DNA of 64,000 nt, from assembly GCF_030734285.1 (NCBI RefSeq), contig NZ_CP132294.1, forward strand, positions 682,001 to 746,000. Reading direction: 5' to 3'. Within the stretch, counting starts at the first letter, position 1; each line of letters starts with the position of its first letter. The translations under genes were made by a program, and so were the position numbers. The notes under the pieces are model-generated. The model searched no databases. It was given only the letters and a program-made list of their open reading frames with translations, and was not told where the DNA came from. Positions 23,755 to 31,842 of this stretch are shown here, piece by piece. Source of the DNA: Natronococcus sp. AD-5. GTDB taxonomy: Archaea; Halobacteriota; Halobacteria; Halobacteriales; Natrialbaceae.

Positions 23755-25227
23755 ATGACCGAGGATCTCTCAGCCGAGACGCTCGAGCGCGCCGCCGACA
23801 GGTACGGGATTTCCCTCTCCGACGAGGCGCGCGCCGAACGCCTCCAGGCCGCCAGAAACCGGGCGATGACGGCGAACGCCTTCGACGTCGATCCGCCGAC
23901 GGCCGACCGGCCGGCCGAGATTCGAGACGGCGACGATCCGCACAACGCGTTCCGAAGCCGATTCGAACTCTCGCCGACGGCCGACGGGACGCTCGAGGGG
24001 CTCGAGATCGCGGTCAAGGAGAACGTCGCCGTCGCCGGCGTCGAGACGACCTGCGGCTCGCCCGGCTTCGCCTACGCGCCGCCGTACAGCGCCACGGTCG
24101 TCGAACGACTCCGCGACGCCGGCGCCGCGGTCGTCGGCACCACGAACATGGACGAGTTCGCCTTCTTCACGACCGGCGAGACCTGCGCCCACGGCCGGAC
24201 CGAGAACCCCGTCGTCGACGGCTGCGTTCCGGGCGGCTCCTCGAGCGGGAGCGGCGCCGCGGTCGCCGCCGGCCTCGTCGACGCCGCGATCGGAACCGAC
24301 ACCGGCGGCTCGATCCGCATTCCCGCCTCGTTCTGCGGCCTCGTCGGCGTCAAGCCGACCCACCGGCTGGTCTCCCGGTTCGGCGTCGTCGACCTCTCGC
24401 TCTCGCTCGATCACGTCGGGCCGCTCGCCCCCGACGTCGAAACCGCCGCCGCGGTGACGGCCGCGATTGCCGGGCCGGACGTCGCCGATCCGTCGACGCA
24501 CGCGACGCCCGGGATCGGTGCGGACGAGTTCACGGCGGATCTCGAGGCGGGCGTCGACGGCCTCGCGCTCGGCGTCGTCGAGGAATCGATGGCCGCCGTA
24601 GACGACGCCGTCGAACGGACGATAGAAGGGGCGCTCGCGGAGCTCGAGGCCGCGGGCGCGACGGTGACGCGACGCTCGATCGACGGCTACGACCTCGTCG
24701 GTCCGGCGGTCGGCGCGATCACCGGGGCGGAGTTCGCGTCGTTCGTCGCGAACGGCGGGGTCCAGTACGGCGTCGGGACGGGCGCGACGGCGCCGCTCCG
24801 CGATGCGCTCGCGTCGGCGACCGACGACTGCGCGTTCGGGGAAAACGTCCAGGAGCAGTTGCACTACAACGGCGCGCTCAACGACCACTTCGACGGTCGC
24901 CACTACGCCGCCGCGATGGACTTCCGGCGGCGGTTTACGGCGACCGTTCGCGAGCTGTTCTCCGAGGTCGACGCGCTCGTGACGCCGACGACGCCGATGC
25001 CCGCCCCGCCGTTCGGAACTATCGAGGGCATGAGCGGGCTGTTGCGAACCATCGGGAACACCGCGCCGTTCAACCTGACCGGGACGCCCGCCGTTTCGGT
25101 CCCCTGCGGCGAGACGGAGGCGATCGACGGCGACGCGTCGAAGCCGGTCGGCTTCCAGGTCGTCGCGGCCTGGCACGACGAGGCGACGGCGTTACGGGTC
25201 GCTCGGGCGGTCGAGACGAACGCGTAG
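23755..25227 (+). CDS. Amidase-signature enzyme (GatA/AtzF-like amidase)
   Basis: Amide hydrolase of 490 residues with the complete Ser-cisSer-Lys triad: Lys in AVKENVAVAG, the signature GGSSSGSGAAVAAG and the nucleophile region GTDTGGSIRIPASFCG. The C-terminal half (TPTTPMPAPPFG, NLTGTPAVSVPCG) is typical of general amidases. It is probably not the tRNA amidotransferase subunit, because no gatC/gatB adjoins it and its N-terminus is long. It is convergent with the M20 amidohydrolase, another C-N hydrolase, so the two may serve the breakdown of an amide or ureide compound. Confidence 0.85.
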   Translation: MTEDLSAETLERAADRYGISLSDEARAERLQAARNRAMTANAFDVDPPTADRPAEIRDGDDPHNAFRSRFELSPTADGTLEGLEIAVKENVAVAGVETTCGSPGFAYAPPYSATVVERLRDAGAAVVGTTNMDEFAFFTTGETCAHGRTENPVVDGCVPGGSSSGSGAAVAAGLVDAAIGTDTGGSIRIPASFCGLVGVKPTHRLVSRFGVVDLSLSLDHVGPLAPDVETAAAVTAAIAGPDVADPSTHATPGIGADEFTADLEAGVDGLALGVVEESMAAVDDAVERTIEGALAELEAAGATVTRRSIDGYDLVGPAVGAITGAEFASFVANGGVQYGVGTGATAPLRDALASATDDCAFGENVQEQLHYNGALNDHFDGRHYAAAMDFRRRFTATVRELFSEVDALVTPTTPMPAPPFGTIEGMSGLLRTIGNTAPFNLTGTPAVSVPCGETEAIDGDASKPVGFQVVAAWHDEATALRVARAVETNA

Positions 25228-25233
25228 TCGCTC

Positions 25234-25248
25234 GCCGCCTTCGGCGGC
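25234..25248. terminator. TTC-loop hairpin between convergent genes
   Basis: GCCGCC-TTC-GGCGGC, a perfect six-pair stem, fills the 20-bp gap between two convergent genes and overlaps the first base of the minus-strand stop. It has the same stem-TTC-stem design as the hairpins found inside the acyl-CoA dehydrogenase and the acyl-CoA ligase. Confidence 0.45.
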
Positions 25249-26504
25249 TACTCGCTCGAGAGCTGCGCCAGCGCGACGGCGAGCACCCGCGTCGCCGTCG
25301 CGCAGTCCTCCCAGTCGGTCCACTCTCGCGGATTGTGCGAGATGCCGTCCCGGGAGGGCGCGAAGAGCATGCCGGCGTCGGTGACCCGCGAGACGCGCAT
25401 CGCGTCGTGGGCCGCGCCGGAGTGCATCGAGGCGGCCTCGACGCCGGCGTCCGCCGCGCCCGATTCGAAGGCGCGTCGACACCGGTCGCTCATCGGCGCG
25501 GGTTCGAGGGCGAGGGCGCGCGCGAACGACGTCTCGACGCCGCGCTCGTCGCCGATTCGCTCGAGACACCGTTCGGCGCGCTCGAGGATCGCCGTCATCG
25601 TCTCGTGCTCGACGTCGCGGACGTCGACGCCGAGTTCGGCCGCGCCGGGGACGACGTTCGTCGCGTTCGGTCGCACGTCGCAGCCCCCGACGGTCGCGAC
25701 GGCCGTGTTCTCGCCCGCGAGCGCGCGCTCGCGGCCCGCCCGCTCGAGTTCGAGGACGAACTCGCTCGCGGCCGCCAGCGCGTCGCGTCGCTCGTCCATC
25801 GGCGTCGCGCCCGCGTGGTTCGCCTCGCCGACGAGGCGCGCCGTCGACTGGCTAATCCCCGTGATCGTCGTCACGACTCCGACGGGAACCCCGGCGCTCT
25901 CGAGTCGCGTATCCTGTTCGACGTGCAACTCGAGGAAGCTATCCCACGCGCTCGCGTCGAGGCGGCCCTCGCCGCGGTACCCGATCGACTCGAGCGCGTC
26001 CCCGAGGCTCGTTCCCTCGCCGTCGGTCAGCGCGAGGGCGTCGTCGACGCTCCGATGGCCGGTCGCCACCGCCGAACCGAGCATCCCGCCGCCGAAGCGC
26101 GTCCCCTCTTCTTCGGTGAAACAGACGACCGCGATCGGCCTGTCGGGTTCGAATCCGCCGTCCCGGAGCGCGCGAACGGCCTCGAGTGCTCCGTAGGTGC
26201 CGAGCGGGCCGTCGAAGATCCCGCCCTCGGGAACCGAATCGAGGTGGCTCCCGGCCGCGACGGGCGCGGCGTCGACGTCGGCGCTCGCCGGGGTCCACGC
26301 GGCCGCGATATTCCCGACGGCGTCAACGTCGACGGAGAGCCCTGCCTCTTCACACCGTTCGACGAAGCGATCTCGAGCCGCCCGGTTCGCCTCGGTCCCC
26401 GCGAGAACGGTCCGACCGCGGCCGGTCTCGGCGTCGATCGCGCCGAAGGTCGCGTTCGTCTCGAGGTCCGTCCGCAGTCGCTGCTGACTGACGTCCACGT
26501 CCAT
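25248..26504 (-). CDS. M20-family Zn-dependent amidohydrolase (N-carbamoyl-L-amino-acid hydrolase / allantoate amidohydrolase type)
   Basis: Dinuclear-zinc hydrolase of 418 residues. Metal ligands appear in AGSHLDSVPEGGIFDGPLG (His and bridging Asp), FTEEEGTRF (Glu), ELHVEQ (His) and the last His in GISHNPREWTDW. The dimerisation domain has NHAGATPMDERRDAL. These motifs are those of AmaB/HyuC/AllC enzymes, which split carbamoyl or ureido groups. It sits tail to tail with an amidase. ATG 26504 (MDVDVSQQ) is chosen, since the frame upstream overlaps the divergent gene at 26595. The substrate (N-carbamoyl amino acid, allantoate or ureidoglycolate) cannot be fixed. Confidence 0.88.
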   Translation of the reverse strand: MDVDVSQQRLRTDLETNATFGAIDAETGRGRTVLAGTEANRAARDRFVERCEEAGLSVDVDAVGNIAAAWTPASADVDAAPVAAGSHLDSVPEGGIFDGPLGTYGALEAVRALRDGGFEPDRPIAVVCFTEEEGTRFGGGMLGSAVATGHRSVDDALALTDGEGTSLGDALESIGYRGEGRLDASAWDSFLELHVEQDTRLESAGVPVGVVTTITGISQSTARLVGEANHAGATPMDERRDALAAASEFVLELERAGRERALAGENTAVATVGGCDVRPNATNVVPGAAELGVDVRDVEHETMTAILERAERCLERIGDERGVETSFARALALEPAPMSDRCRRAFESGAADAGVEAASMHSGAAHDAMRVSRVTDAGMLFAPSRDGISHNPREWTDWEDCATATRVLAVALAQLSSE

Positions 26505-26594
26505 GCGTCGCCGTTTCGCGCCCAGCGGAATACCGTTTCGCTCCGCGAGCGGACGCCACATTTTTTGCCGCTTCGAACCGTCGTCTCGGCCGAG

Positions 26595-27044
26595 ATGAGC
26601 GCCGAACACCCGCTCGCCGAGTACGTCGACAATCTGGTCTACGAACCGGTACAGGCCCACAAGTACGGGATCGACCTGACGGTGAGCGCGATATACGAGG
26701 TCGCCGCGCCCGGCCGCATCGACTTCGGCGGCGACGAACTCGAGGACGCCGACCTCGAGCCGATCCCCACGGAACTGCGCGACCCCGACGACGAGTACGG
26801 CTGGTGGGTCCTCGAGGGCGGCCAGTACGTCTTCCAGCACAACGAGTTCCTCACGGAGCTCGAGGAACCGCTCCTGCTCCAGCCCGCCAACGAACTGCTC
26901 GCCCGCGGCGGCTCGCACCCGACGGTGCAGGTGGCCTCGCACTTGCCCCTGATGCCGCTGACCGTCGCCGGCGGCGGGCTCGAGATCAAGGAGAACGCGC
27001 GCGTCTCGACGCTCGCACCGATCGGAGCCGGACGGCTCGAGTGA
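26595..27044 (+). CDS. dUTPase / dCTP-deaminase-like protein
   Basis: Protein of 149 residues probably from the trimeric dUTPase/dCTP deaminase superfamily. The beta-rich core segments GGQYVFQHNEFLTELEEP, LLLQPANELLARGGSHPTVQV and GLEIKENARVSTL resemble the haloarchaeal short Dcd/Dut-like proteins. The classical dUTPase motif 3 (Gly-rich with Tyr) is not obvious, so activity on dUTP or dCTP is uncertain. It is divergent from the M20 hydrolase with a 90-bp gap. Complete from ATG to TGA. Confidence 0.65.
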   Translation: MSAEHPLAEYVDNLVYEPVQAHKYGIDLTVSAIYEVAAPGRIDFGGDELEDADLEPIPTELRDPDDEYGWWVLEGGQYVFQHNEFLTELEEPLLLQPANELLARGGSHPTVQVASHLPLMPLTVAGGGLEIKENARVSTLAPIGAGRLE

Positions 27045-27077
27045 GCCGCCGACCCCGGGCCGCAGCGTCGATCCGAA

Positions 27078-27512
27078 CTACCGCGTCAACGACCCGTCGG
27101 AGTTCTTCTCGGGATCTTCGGATCGAACCTGCCGCTCTCGCTCGAGGCGCTGACAGCCGACCACGAGCGGGTCCGGAATCTCGGTCGCGGTCGCCTGGAG
27201 GCTCTCGAGAACGACGGCGACTTCGTCGAATCGCGATCCGCGACGCGCGACGAGCGGATCGGTCTCCCACTCGATGTACCCCGCGTCCTCCAGCATCGGC
27301 AGGTGGCAGTGGTACAGCTCGCGCCGAAGCGCCTCCGGGTCCGGAGGAACGTTCGGGTTGATCGCCGTCTCCGGGAGCGAAACCGGTTCGTCCGCCGGCC
27401 GGTCTGACAGAGAGAGGACCAGTTGCCGCCGGGGTTCGGCCGAGAGAGCGTCGAACACCCGATCCCACCCGCGAATAACGCGCTTTCCGTTTTCGAAGCG
27501 TACCGCCGTCAT
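27078..27512 (-). CDS. Winged-helix DUF7344-type transcription regulator
   Basis: Cytoplasmic HTH protein of 144 residues. The pattern VFDALSAEPRRQLVLSLSDR ... LRRELYHCHLPMLEDAGYIEWE is the ArsR-like winged helix of the haloarchaeal DUF7344 group, in which a YHxHLPxLxxxGxIE segment is the recognition/wing part. No membrane helix is present, unlike its relative at 30964. Start ATG 27512 (MTAVRFEN) is chosen over an upstream one at 27560. It is convergent with the dUTPase-like gene. Targets unknown. Confidence 0.75.
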   Translation of the reverse strand: MTAVRFENGKRVIRGWDRVFDALSAEPRRQLVLSLSDRPADEPVSLPETAINPNVPPDPEALRRELYHCHLPMLEDAGYIEWETDPLVARRGSRFDEVAVVLESLQATATEIPDPLVVGCQRLERERQVRSEDPEKNSDGSLTR

Positions 27513-27649
27513 ACCGCGAGCTACGGGCCGTCTCACATAAGGGGGTGTCACCGTCGACAATATTGGTGATTACCTGCTCGAGACGAACGCTTCGAACCGC
27601 CGGTCGACCGCTCGCCCTTCGGAGACGGTGATCGCGCGGGTTGCAGCGC

Positions 27650-28450
27650 CTACCGGCCCTCGAACTCGGGCTCGCGATTCTCGAAGAACGCGGTGACGCC
27701 CTCCTCGTGGTCGTCGGTCTCGAAGACGATCCCCTGCGCGGTCGCCTCGTCGACCAGCGCCCGTTCGATCGACTTCTCGAGTCCCTCGCCGACGAGCCGT
27801 TTCGTCTGTCGCATCGCGATCGGCGGACCGGAGACGATCTTCTCGACGAACTCATCGACCCGCTCGTCGAACTCCTCGTCGGCGTAGACGTGATTGACGA
27901 GTCCCAGATCGGCGGCGCGATCCGCGCCGACGACGTCGCCGGTGAGGACGAGTTCCTTCGCGACGTTCTCGCCGACGACCCGCGGTAGCAGATAGGAGGT
28001 GCCGGCGTCGACGCTCAACCCGACCTGCCGGAAGACGAAGCCGAAGGCGGCCTCCTCGGTCGCGAGTTGGATATCGCAGGCCAGCGCCAGGTTCGCCCCC
28101 GCGCCGACGGCGGGGCCGTCGACGAGCGCGATCGTCGGAAGCGGGAACTCGACCAGCCGTGCGATCGTCTCGTTCGTCGTCCGCTCCAGCGTACGGACGC
28201 GCTCGTCGAGCGGCATCTCCGACCGTATTCCCTCGACCATCGCCTCGACGTCGCCGCCGGCCGAGAACGAGCCGCCGGAGCCCTCGATCACGACGCAGCG
28301 CGCGTCGCTCCCCTCGATCTCGTCTAACGCCTCGACGATGCCCGCGCCGACCTCCCGCGAGAGCGCGTTCCGCCGATCCGGCTGGTCTAGGGTGACCGTC
28401 GCCGCGCCCTCGCCTTCGATCTCGAGGAGGACTGCCTCGCCGAGCGCCAT
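27650..28450 (-). CDS. Enoyl-CoA hydratase/isomerase (crotonase family)
   Basis: Crotonase-fold enzyme of 266 residues. The oxyanion-hole segments are GSGGSFSAGGDVEAM and DGPAVGAGANLALACD. The second catalytic region, RQVGLSVDAGTSYLLPR, has Val-Asp-Ala where classic hydratases have a Glu, as in PaaG-type isomerases, so it may isomerise or hydrate special enoyl-CoAs. Its ATG overlaps the stop codon of the upstream acyl-CoA ligase by one base, so the two are co-transcribed and translationally coupled. Together they would activate and process a carboxylic acid. Confidence 0.88.
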   Translation of the reverse strand: MALGEAVLLEIEGEGAATVTLDQPDRRNALSREVGAGIVEALDEIEGSDARCVVIEGSGGSFSAGGDVEAMVEGIRSEMPLDERVRTLERTTNETIARLVEFPLPTIALVDGPAVGAGANLALACDIQLATEEAAFGFVFRQVGLSVDAGTSYLLPRVVGENVAKELVLTGDVVGADRAADLGLVNHVYADEEFDERVDEFVEKIVSGPPIAMRQTKRLVGEGLEKSIERALVDEATAQGIVFETDDHEEGVTAFFENREPEFEGR

Positions 28451-30075
28451 TATTCGGCCTCCGTCTCCGCGTCCTCCCGCTCGCGTAGTTTGAACTTCTG
28501 AACCTTCCCCGTCGTCGTTCGGGGCAGCTCCTCGACGAACTCGACCTCGCGGGGGTGTTTGTACTCCGCGAGGTTCGTCAGGCAGTACTCCTTGATCTCG
28601 TCGGGCTCGACGTCGGCGTCGGGCGTCGGGACGACGTACGCCTTGACGGTCTCACCCCGGCGCTCGTCTGGGATCCCAGCCACGGCGGCGTCGGCGACGG
28701 CCTCGTGTTCGAAGAGTAATTCCTCGACTTCTCGCGGGTAGACGTTGTAGCCGCCGGTGACGATCATGTGCTTCTCGCGGTCGACGACGTAGAAAAATCC
28801 GTCCTCGTCGTGGTAGCCGAGGTCGCCGGTGTGGAACCAGGGCCGGCCGTCGGCCTCGGTGAACGCCTCCTCGGTCGCCTCCGGGAGCCCGTAGTAGCCC
28901 TTCATCACGTTCGGTCCCGAGACGACTATTTCCCCGGTAATATCGGTGAGATCCGCGTTCTCTTCGTCTATCGGACCCCGCTCGACCGGCGGGACGACCT
29001 CGAAGTCCTCGTCGACGACCCGCGAATCGACGCCGGGAACCGTCTTTCCGATGCTGCCGACGCGTCGCCCCTCGATCGGACCGTTGAAGTGCGTGATCGG
29101 ACTCGTCTCGGTCAGTCCGTACCCCTCGTAGAGTTGGACGTCGTAGAGCTCCTCGAAGCGCCGGAGAACCTCGACGGGGATGCCGGCGCCGCCGACCCCG
29201 CAAAGCCGCAGCGAGGAGAGGTCGAACTCCTCGGCGTTCGGCTGGTTGATAACGTCGTTGTACATCGCCGGGACGCCGTGCATCAGCGTCAGCTCCTGCT
29301 CTTCGATGATCGAGACGGCCTCCTGGGCGTCCCACTGCGGGACCGCGTAGTAGGTGCCGCCGCCGAACAGCGTCGCGTTCATCACGACGGTCATCCCGTA
29401 GATGTGAAACAGCGGCAGCACGCCGAGCTGTTTATCGCCCGGCCGGATCCCGTCGGGAATGAGTTCGTCCGCCATCGAAGTGTTGGACTCGAGATTCCGG
29501 TGGGTCAGCTGTACCCCCTTCGGCTGGCCGGTCGTCCCGCTGGTGTACGGCTGGACCGCGACGTCGTCGTCGTCGCGGTCGACGACGTCGGGCGCGCCGC
29601 GTCCCAGGAATTCCTCGAACGGCGTCGCGCCGTCGGCGCCGCCGCCGACGTCGTGAGACGACGTCTCACTGCCCGGTGAGCTTCGCTCACCGACGCTCAC
29701 GACGTGTTCGACGTCGGTGTCGTCCCGGACCTCCTCGACGAACGGGACGAGATCGGCCAGCGCGACGACGACCTTCGCCTCGCTGTCGGCGAGCAGGTGG
29801 CCGATCTCGCGGGCCTTGTACTGCGGGTTCATCGGGACGACGACCCCGCCGGCTCGCAGCGTCCCGTGGAACGCGATCACGAACGGCGGCACGTTCGGCA
29901 GATAGAGCGCAATCCGGTCGTCCGCGCCGATTCCCCGCTCCTCGAGTGCGGCGGCGAACGCGCCGGTCTGGCCCCAGAACTCCTCGTAGCTCGTCTCCTC
30001 CCCCCGGAACCCGATCGCGGCGTCGTCACCGTGCTCCCGAACGGTCTCCGCGACGTGATTGACAAGGTTTGTCAT
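28450..30075 (-). CDS. Long/medium-chain acyl-CoA ligase (AMP-forming)
   Basis: Acid-CoA ligase of 541 residues from the ANL superfamily: acid plus ATP and CoA gives acyl-CoA. The P-loop YTSGTTGQPKGV is near residue 175, followed by YGLTETSP, WFHTGDLGYHDEDGFF, DREKHMIVTGGYNVYPREVE and the C-terminal catalytic Lys in LPRTTTGKVQKF. It is followed directly by a crotonase gene in the same operon. Around residues 124-143 a Ser/Gly-rich stretch (GERSSPGSETSSHD) is encoded by two hairpins (29648-29705) and looks like an insertion in a surface loop before the P-loop. Substrate chain length unknown. Confidence 0.92.
   Translation of the reverse strand: MTNLVNHVAETVREHGDDAAIGFRGEETSYEEFWGQTGAFAAALEERGIGADDRIALYLPNVPPFVIAFHGTLRAGGVVVPMNPQYKAREIGHLLADSEAKVVVALADLVPFVEEVRDDTDVEHVVSVGERSSPGSETSSHDVGGGADGATPFEEFLGRGAPDVVDRDDDDVAVQPYTSGTTGQPKGVQLTHRNLESNTSMADELIPDGIRPGDKQLGVLPLFHIYGMTVVMNATLFGGGTYYAVPQWDAQEAVSIIEEQELTLMHGVPAMYNDVINQPNAEEFDLSSLRLCGVGGAGIPVEVLRRFEELYDVQLYEGYGLTETSPITHFNGPIEGRRVGSIGKTVPGVDSRVVDEDFEVVPPVERGPIDEENADLTDITGEIVVSGPNVMKGYYGLPEATEEAFTEADGRPWFHTGDLGYHDEDGFFYVVDREKHMIVTGGYNVYPREVEELLFEHEAVADAAVAGIPDERRGETVKAYVVPTPDADVEPDEIKEYCLTNLAEYKHPREVEFVEELPRTTTGKVQKFKLREREDAETEAE
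29648..29705. repeat. Nested palindromes inside the acyl-CoA ligase gene
   Basis: Outer arms ACGTCGTGAG (29648-29657) and CTCACGACGT (29696-29705) are exact inverted copies. Inside are GTGAGAC-GAC-GTCTCAC (29653-29669) and CGGTGAGC-TTC-GCTCACCG (29674-29692). The second has the same stem-TTC-stem design as the block in the dehydrogenase at 16758-16800. It encodes a Ser/Gly-rich loop of the protein. Confidence 0.7.
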
Positions 30076-30223
30076 TATCCACGGCCAACGTTGCCGCGTA
30101 CCGTAAAAAAGATTTACATTGTTCGGGTTAGATAGGTGATATTCTTACCGGGAATAAATAATTCGAGCGCGTTCGTCGGACGGCGACGTCGCTTCCGGCG
30201 ATCGGTCGATCGCCGACGCGGGG

Positions 30224-30231
30224 TATTTATT
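30224..30231 (+). promoter_or_regulatory. TATA-like box of the UspA gene
   Basis: TATTTATT ends 25 bases before the ATG at 30256, the spacing expected for a leaderless haloarchaeal mRNA; this also supports that start over the open frame that begins at 30136. Confidence 0.5.
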
Positions 30232-30255
30232 GCCGCCATCCATACCTCCGAACCG

Positions 30256-30867
30256 ATGTACCAGGACGTCCTCGTCCCGACGGACGGGAGCGACGGGACC
30301 CGACGAGCGATCGCTCACGCCCTCACGATCGCCGACCGCTTCGACGCGACGGTGCACGCGCTGTCGATCGTTCCGCAGGGGCCGCTCGGCACCCTCGAAG
30401 AACCGGACGCGACCGATACCGCACACCGGGCCGTCGAGCGCGTCGAGTCCGAGGCCAGGCGAAACGGAACCGCGGTCACCACCGCGATCGAGCGCGGCGT
30501 CCCGCACGAAGAGATACTCGCCTACGTCGAGGACAACGGGATCGACATCGTCGTCATGGGAACGCAGGGTCGAACGGGACTGGATCGAGTGCTGGTCGGA
30601 AGCGTGGCGGAGCGCGTCGTTCGCCTGGCCGACGTCCCGGTCGTCACCGTCCGGCTGACCGACCAACTCCAGCTCGAGGATCCCGCGGAAGCCGAGCGGC
30701 TCGCCCGCGAACGAGCCGAAGCGGACGGCTACGAGGTCGTCTCGCTTCGCGACGAGCCACACCGGACGAGCGCGTCGTGGACCGTGGCGCTCGAGACGGC
30801 CAGCGGTCCGATCTCCGTGGAGGTCGACGCGGTCACGGCTGACGCTCGGATCACGACGTCCGACTGA
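30256..30867 (+). CDS. Universal stress protein (UspA family) with C-terminal extension
   Basis: Cytoplasmic stress protein of 203 residues. Residues 1-140 form one Usp domain: YQDVLVPTDGSDG at the start and the ATP-binding motif GTQGRTGLDRVLVGSVAERV (G-2X-G-9X-GS), then VPVVTVR. The remaining 60 residues (from about 145) are an extra domain, with GYEVVSLRDEPHRTSASWTVALETASGPISVEVDA, not part of the usual 140-residue family. The extension may be a small beta domain; its role is unknown. The gene is monocistronic. Confidence 0.87.
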   Translation: MYQDVLVPTDGSDGTRRAIAHALTIADRFDATVHALSIVPQGPLGTLEEPDATDTAHRAVERVESEARRNGTAVTTAIERGVPHEEILAYVEDNGIDIVVMGTQGRTGLDRVLVGSVAERVVRLADVPVVTVRLTDQLQLEDPAEAERLARERAEADGYEVVSLRDEPHRTSASWTVALETASGPISVEVDAVTADARITTSD

Positions 30868-30963
30868 TCGATCGCCGCTTCGGACGGACCCGCATCGGCG
30901 ACGAACCGAAGAAACGGCACAAAGGGACCCCTACTCGAGACCCGCGGTGTCGTCGAACTCGGC

Positions 30964-31641
30964 TTATTTTAGCGATCGTCCGTCGGTCGGCTCGTTCGAG
31001 ACGAGCGAGGACGCGTAGTTCTTCCCGACCGCGAGCGCGAGCACCGCGGTGGCGGCCGTGCCGAGAACCATCCCGGGAATCGCGAGCGCTCCGACCGCGA
31101 GGGCGAGGGTCGGATTCGTCTCGAGCGCGCTGATCGCGGCGTAAACGCCGATCGCGGAGGACAGCAGCAGACTGGCGCTCGCGACGGCGAGGACGATGGA
31201 GCGCCGTCGCAGTGCGCGTAACCGCCCGCGGCCGTCCTCGGACTCGTCGGCCTCTCGCAACTCGAGGTACGGACGGAAGAGTTCGAGTTTCTCCGTCGGA
31301 CGGACGATTCCGCGGGACTTGTTGTACTCGATGATACCTTCCTTGTCGAGTTTCGGGAGGTGCGATTGATACAGCGGGATGTAGACGCGCTGTCGCTCCG
31401 TCGAGGTCAGTTCCGCGACGGTCGTGTCGTTCTCCCGGGCGGCGACGTACTCGGCGACGTCGCGCATCTTGACGGTGTCGTCCTTCTCGAGGAGGAACCG
31501 GATCGCGTCTCGACGACGGTTCGTCTGCAGAATGTGGAAGATGTCGTCGTCCGGGAGCGTCGCTGCATCCGTGTCGGTACTCCGCGCGTCGGTGGGGGGG
31601 TCGTCTGCGGGGTGTGGAGGGCGGTCTGTTTGGAGGGACAT
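30964..31641 (-). CDS. Membrane-anchored DUF7344 winged-helix protein
   Basis: A 225-residue protein. The N-terminal region (DDIFHILQTNRRRDAIRFLLEKDDTVKMRDVAEYVAA... YIPLYQSHLPKLDKEGIIEYNKSRG) is a DUF7344 HTH domain, followed near residue 145 by two membrane helices (SIVLAVASASLLLSSAIGVYAAI and LALAVGALAIPGMVLGTAATAVLALAVG). Such proteins are presumed membrane-bound regulators. ATG 31641 is preferred over the GTG three codons upstream. A TATA-rich, U-rich leader region lies upstream (31660-31740). Confidence 0.78.
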   Translation of the reverse strand: MSLQTDRPPHPADDPPTDARSTDTDAATLPDDDIFHILQTNRRRDAIRFLLEKDDTVKMRDVAEYVAARENDTTVAELTSTERQRVYIPLYQSHLPKLDKEGIIEYNKSRGIVRPTEKLELFRPYLELREADESEDGRGRLRALRRRSIVLAVASASLLLSSAIGVYAAISALETNPTLALAVGALAIPGMVLGTAATAVLALAVGKNYASSLVSNEPTDGRSLK

Positions 31642-31842
31642 CGTCTGCACTCAAACGGTGAGATCAACACTACATAATCTTTTTCTTATTTCGCCTAGCG
31701 GAAAATACTATTTCTTTTTTATTGGACTTTTCGTGACATTCGTTGCATTCACAAGGTGTGGAGGGCCGCGGTCAGCTGCCGACGGAGCGATCGGAGGGGT
31801 CGCCCGTCGGTATCGGCCGGTTCGGCGGTCCGGCAGTTGCGC

